Part shown: positions 3,124 to 5,497 of the stretch, one piece after another | How positions within the stretch are numbered: position 1 is the stretch's first letter | Layout: every line of letters begins with the position of its first letter | Assembly (NCBI GenBank): GCA_035282865.1 | Contig: DATEVB010000178.1 | Coordinates: 1-5,497, forward strand | DNA from: UBA4744 sp035282865 | GTDB taxonomy: Bacteria > Actinomycetota > Acidimicrobiia > Spongiisociales > UBA4744 | Direction of reading: 5' to 3' | Length of the DNA stretch: 5,497 bases | The notes under the pieces: generated by a model | The model's input: the letters and a program-made list of their open reading frames with translations, nothing else | What the model was told of the DNA's origin: nothing | Databases searched by the model: none | Translations under genes and position numbers: made by a program

Positions 3124-5497
3124 ATGGTCGACGTCGAGCGTGGCCGGTTGTACATCGGTGGAGACATCGATCCGACCTCCGGCGACCAAACCGGCCACCC
3201 CCGGCTCTACGACGCCCACGACCTGACCACCCATGGGGTCATCGTCGGAATGACTGGTTCCGGGAAGACCGGTCTGGGCATCATCTTCCTCGAAGAAGCG
3301 CTTCTGTCCGGCATCCCGGCCCTAATCATCGACCCCAAGGGCGACATGGGAAACCTCCTGCTCAATTTCCCCGGCTTCCGCCCCGAGGATTTCCGACCCT
3401 GGATCGACGAGGGCGAAGCACAACGCAAGGGGGTCACACCCGACCAGTTCGCCGCCCGCACCGCCGAACTATGGAAGAACGGTCTCGCCGAATGGCAGAT
3501 CGGCTCCGACCGGCTCACCCAACTCGGTACCGGAGCAGAATTCTCCATCTACACGCCCGGCTCACGAGCGGGGATCCCCATGAACATCGTCGGTTCCCTG
3601 GCTGCCCCCGATCTCAACTGGGACGCTGAAGCGGAGACCGGACGGGACGAAATCGAAGGCTTTGTCTCGAGCTTGCTGGTGCTGGCGGGAATCGAAGCCG
3701 ACCCGATCTCGAGCCGGGAGCACATCCTGCTCTCCAACGTCATAGAGAAGGCCTGGAAGTCCGGGACCGATCTCGACCTCGCCCGGTTGATCGCCCAGGT
3801 AATGGATCCCCCGTTTCGCAAACTGGGGGTGTTCGAGGTCGACACCTTCTTCCCACCCAAAGACCGCACCGGCTTGGCGATGCGGCTCAACGGCTTGGTG
3901 GCCTCGCCGACCTTCAACGCCTGGATGGAAGGCCCGCCCGTCGATATCCAGTCGATCCTCTTCACCCCGGACGGCAAGCCGCGGGCGGCAGTGGTCTACC
4001 TCCAGCATCTCGGCGACCGGGAACGGCAATTCATCGTCACGCTGCTGTTGTCCAAAATGGTGACCTGGTTGCGCCGGCAACCGGGTACCTCCGACCTGCG
4101 AGCGCTCGTCTACATGGATGAAGTGTTTGGATTCGCTCCTCCCACCGCTGAGCCGCCATCGAAGAAACCCATCCTGACCATCTTCAAACAGGCCAGGGCA
4201 CACGGCGTTGGGATGGTCTTGTCGACCCAGAACCCGGTCGATCTCGACTATAAGGTCATGTCGAATGCCGGCACCTGGCTGATCGGGCGCCTCCAAACCG
4301 AACGAGACAAAGCCCGCATCCTGGAAGGACTGAAGTCGGCGTCGGGGGCGGTCGACGTTGCCCGGTTCGACAAGTTGATCGGCGACCTCGACAAACGCCA
4401 GTTTGTACTCCACACGGCGGGATCGACCGAACCCGTGGTCATCACGACCAGGTGGGCCATGTCGTACCTGAGAGGTCCGCTCACCCGTGAAGAGGTGACC
4501 CGGCTGTCGGCCGGCGCGCCCGAATGGGAAGCCGTCGAGGCGTCCCGACCCTACCCAGCGGCTGCTGTTCGGGCGGTGGCCGACGATGAAACGGTGGTGG
4601 CGCCCCAAGTCGCCCCGGGCGTTCCCGTGTATCACCTCGACCCGGCCGCGCATTGGGGACTTCAGATCGGGGCAATAGCCGGAGGCCGGCGCCATCAGGC
4701 CGGTCTGGTTGCCCGGGTCCATCTCATCTACGACGATCGGTACGCCGGGGTCGATCACCGTGAGGAGTGGGAGGCCGTGTTCTTTCCGCTCGGACCCAGC
4801 TTCGACCCGTCGAGCCACTTCGCCATCGATTACGACAGCCGTGACTTGCGACCGGGCGCTCCCCCGGGCGGCACATTCTTGCTCACCCGAGCCCCGGTCG
4901 ATTCGGCGGTGTTTTTCCGACAAGCCGAAACAGATCTGACGGAATGGCTTTATCGCAATCGCAAGGTCGAGGTGTTCAAGAACGAGCAACTGAAGCTGTA
5001 CTCGCGGATCGGAGAGACTCAGGAGGAGTTCGCTGCTCGCTGTGATGGGGCGGCCGAGGACGCCGCCGACGCCCAGGTAGCCGCACTGCGTGATCGGTAC
5101 AAGATCAAGATCGATCGAGTGAAAGATCAGCTCGCCGCCGCCGAACGGCGGGTTGGGGAGCTGGCCGTGGACACCCAGAGCCGCCGTCAGCAAGAGCTAC
5201 TAGCAGGAGCAGGCGATCTGCTCTCCGTGTTCCTGGGCGGGAAACGAAGGTCCCGCAGCCTGTCCGGCGCCGCCTCGCGCAGGTCTCAGACCGTCCGCAC
5301 CCAGGAGCGGCTTCGCTCGGCGCAAGACCGGCTATCCGACAAAGCGGCAGATATCGACGACCTCGAAGACGATCTTGCCCGGGACCTCATGGAGATCACC
5401 GATCGATGGAACGAGGCCGCCCGGGACATTCAGGCCATTGAGATCGGCTTGGAGAAAACGGACATCGCGGTGGACGAAATGGCGCTGGTGTGGGTCC
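3124..5497 (+). CDS. HerA/FtsK-type (DUF87-like) ATPase with C-terminal coiled-coil hairpin, 3' end cut off
   Basis: The frame is open from the ATG to the right edge (791 residues) and probably ends soon after, because VDEMALVWV looks like a closing strand. The N-terminal half is a P-loop motor of the HerA/FtsK class: Walker A GMTGSGKTG (42-50), a second conserved element IIDPKGDMGNLL (68-79), and Walker B ALVYMDEVFGF (327-337) with D332 and catalytic E333. It continues with the sensor strand VLSTQNP (365-371) and LIGRLQTERDKARI (386-399), whose R389 or R394 may act as the arginine finger. A Pro/Ala/Val-rich linker (about 475-500) leads to a mixed alpha/beta domain (500-635). Two charged helices (about 640-690 and 722-775), likely a coiled coil, flank a Gly/Ser/Arg-rich segment (694-721). 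Only 41 residues precede Walker A, so a normal HAS barrel is missing. By family it should form a hexameric ring that uses ATP to move DNA or remodel a partner. Substrate and partner are unknown; a soluble cytosolic location is expected. Confidence 0.9.
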   Translation, partial: MVDVERGRLYIGGDIDPTSGDQTGHPRLYDAHDLTTHGVIVGMTGSGKTGLGIIFLEEALLSGIPALIIDPKGDMGNLLLNFPGFRPEDFRPWIDEGEAQRKGVTPDQFAARTAELWKNGLAEWQIGSDRLTQLGTGAEFSIYTPGSRAGIPMNIVGSLAAPDLNWDAEAETGRDEIEGFVSSLLVLAGIEADPISSREHILLSNVIEKAWKSGTDLDLARLIAQVMDPPFRKLGVFEVDTFFPPKDRTGLAMRLNGLVASPTFNAWMEGPPVDIQSILFTPDGKPRAAVVYLQHLGDRERQFIVTLLLSKMVTWLRRQPGTSDLRALVYMDEVFGFAPPTAEPPSKKPILTIFKQARAHGVGMVLSTQNPVDLDYKVMSNAGTWLIGRLQTERDKARILEGLKSASGAVDVARFDKLIGDLDKRQFVLHTAGSTEPVVITTRWAMSYLRGPLTREEVTRLSAGAPEWEAVEASRPYPAAAVRAVADDETVVAPQVAPGVPVYHLDPAAHWGLQIGAIAGGRRHQAGLVARVHLIYDDRYAGVDHREEWEAVFFPLGPSFDPSSHFAIDYDSRDLRPGAPPGGTFLLTRAPVDSAVFFRQAETDLTEWLYRNRKVEVFKNEQLKLYSRIGETQEEFAARCDGAAEDAADAQVAALRDRYKIKIDRVKDQLAAAERRVGELAVDTQSRRQQELLAGAGDLLSVFLGGKRRSRSLSGAASRRSQTVRTQERLRSAQDRLSDKAADIDDLEDDLARDLMEITDRWNEAARDIQAIEIGLEKTDIAVDEMALVWV

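Noticed and set aside
3562..5193. A 543-codon open frame on the minus strand
   Set aside because: It lies wholly antisense to the ATPase gene, whose Walker motifs and ribosome binding site are clear. The antisense protein has no recognisable motif, and long antisense frames are expected in GC-rich genes with strong third-position bias.
1329..5497. Phosphatase, PLP enzyme and HerA-like ATPase as one anti-phage or other multi-gene system
   Set aside because: Each gene appears to have its own promoter and gaps of 50-107 bases, the first two look like ordinary metabolic enzymes, and no nuclease, toxin or sensor partner is visible. Conserved co-occurrence in other genomes would be needed to revive the idea.

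Overview
The window is GC-rich, gene-dense bacterial DNA. The features below fit a high-GC Gram-positive (Actinomycetota, possibly an Acidimicrobiia-like lineage known mainly from metagenomes). The evidence is a LiaI/LiaF-like membrane protein start, a phosphatase resembling the C-terminal half of actinobacterial MutT1 proteins, TAnnnT-type -10 boxes and at least one gene that looks leaderless. The assignment is inferred from gene character; no rRNA or other marker is present.

Layout: at the left edge (1-103, minus strand) is the first third or so of a small membrane protein with a LiaI-LiaF-like (DUF5668-type) transmembrane start. A divergent intergenic region (104-300) carries a strong GGCCGGCC-rich hairpin. 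Everything to the right is on the plus strand: a LOG-family Rossmann protein (301-843), a probable small zinc-ribbon protein (about 963-1283, less certain), a stand-alone SixA-type histidine phosphatase (1329-1823), a kynureninase-like PLP enzyme (1874-3016) and a large HerA/FtsK-type ATPase (3124 to beyond the right edge, probably close to its end).

The genes do not form an obvious single pathway. Gaps of 45 to 120 bp separate them, and a plausible -10 box lies in front of the zinc-ribbon, phosphatase, PLP-enzyme and ATPase genes, so each may have its own promoter. The most interesting item is the ATPase: it has intact Walker A and Walker B motifs and a C-terminal coiled-coil hairpin with a basic, Gly/Ser-rich tip, but almost no room for the usual N-terminal HAS barrel. 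No recognisable partner such as a nuclease, Sir2 or methylase lies within the window, so a defence or DNA-processing role is only a hypothesis. No tRNA, rRNA, CRISPR array, insertion sequence or prophage gene was seen.
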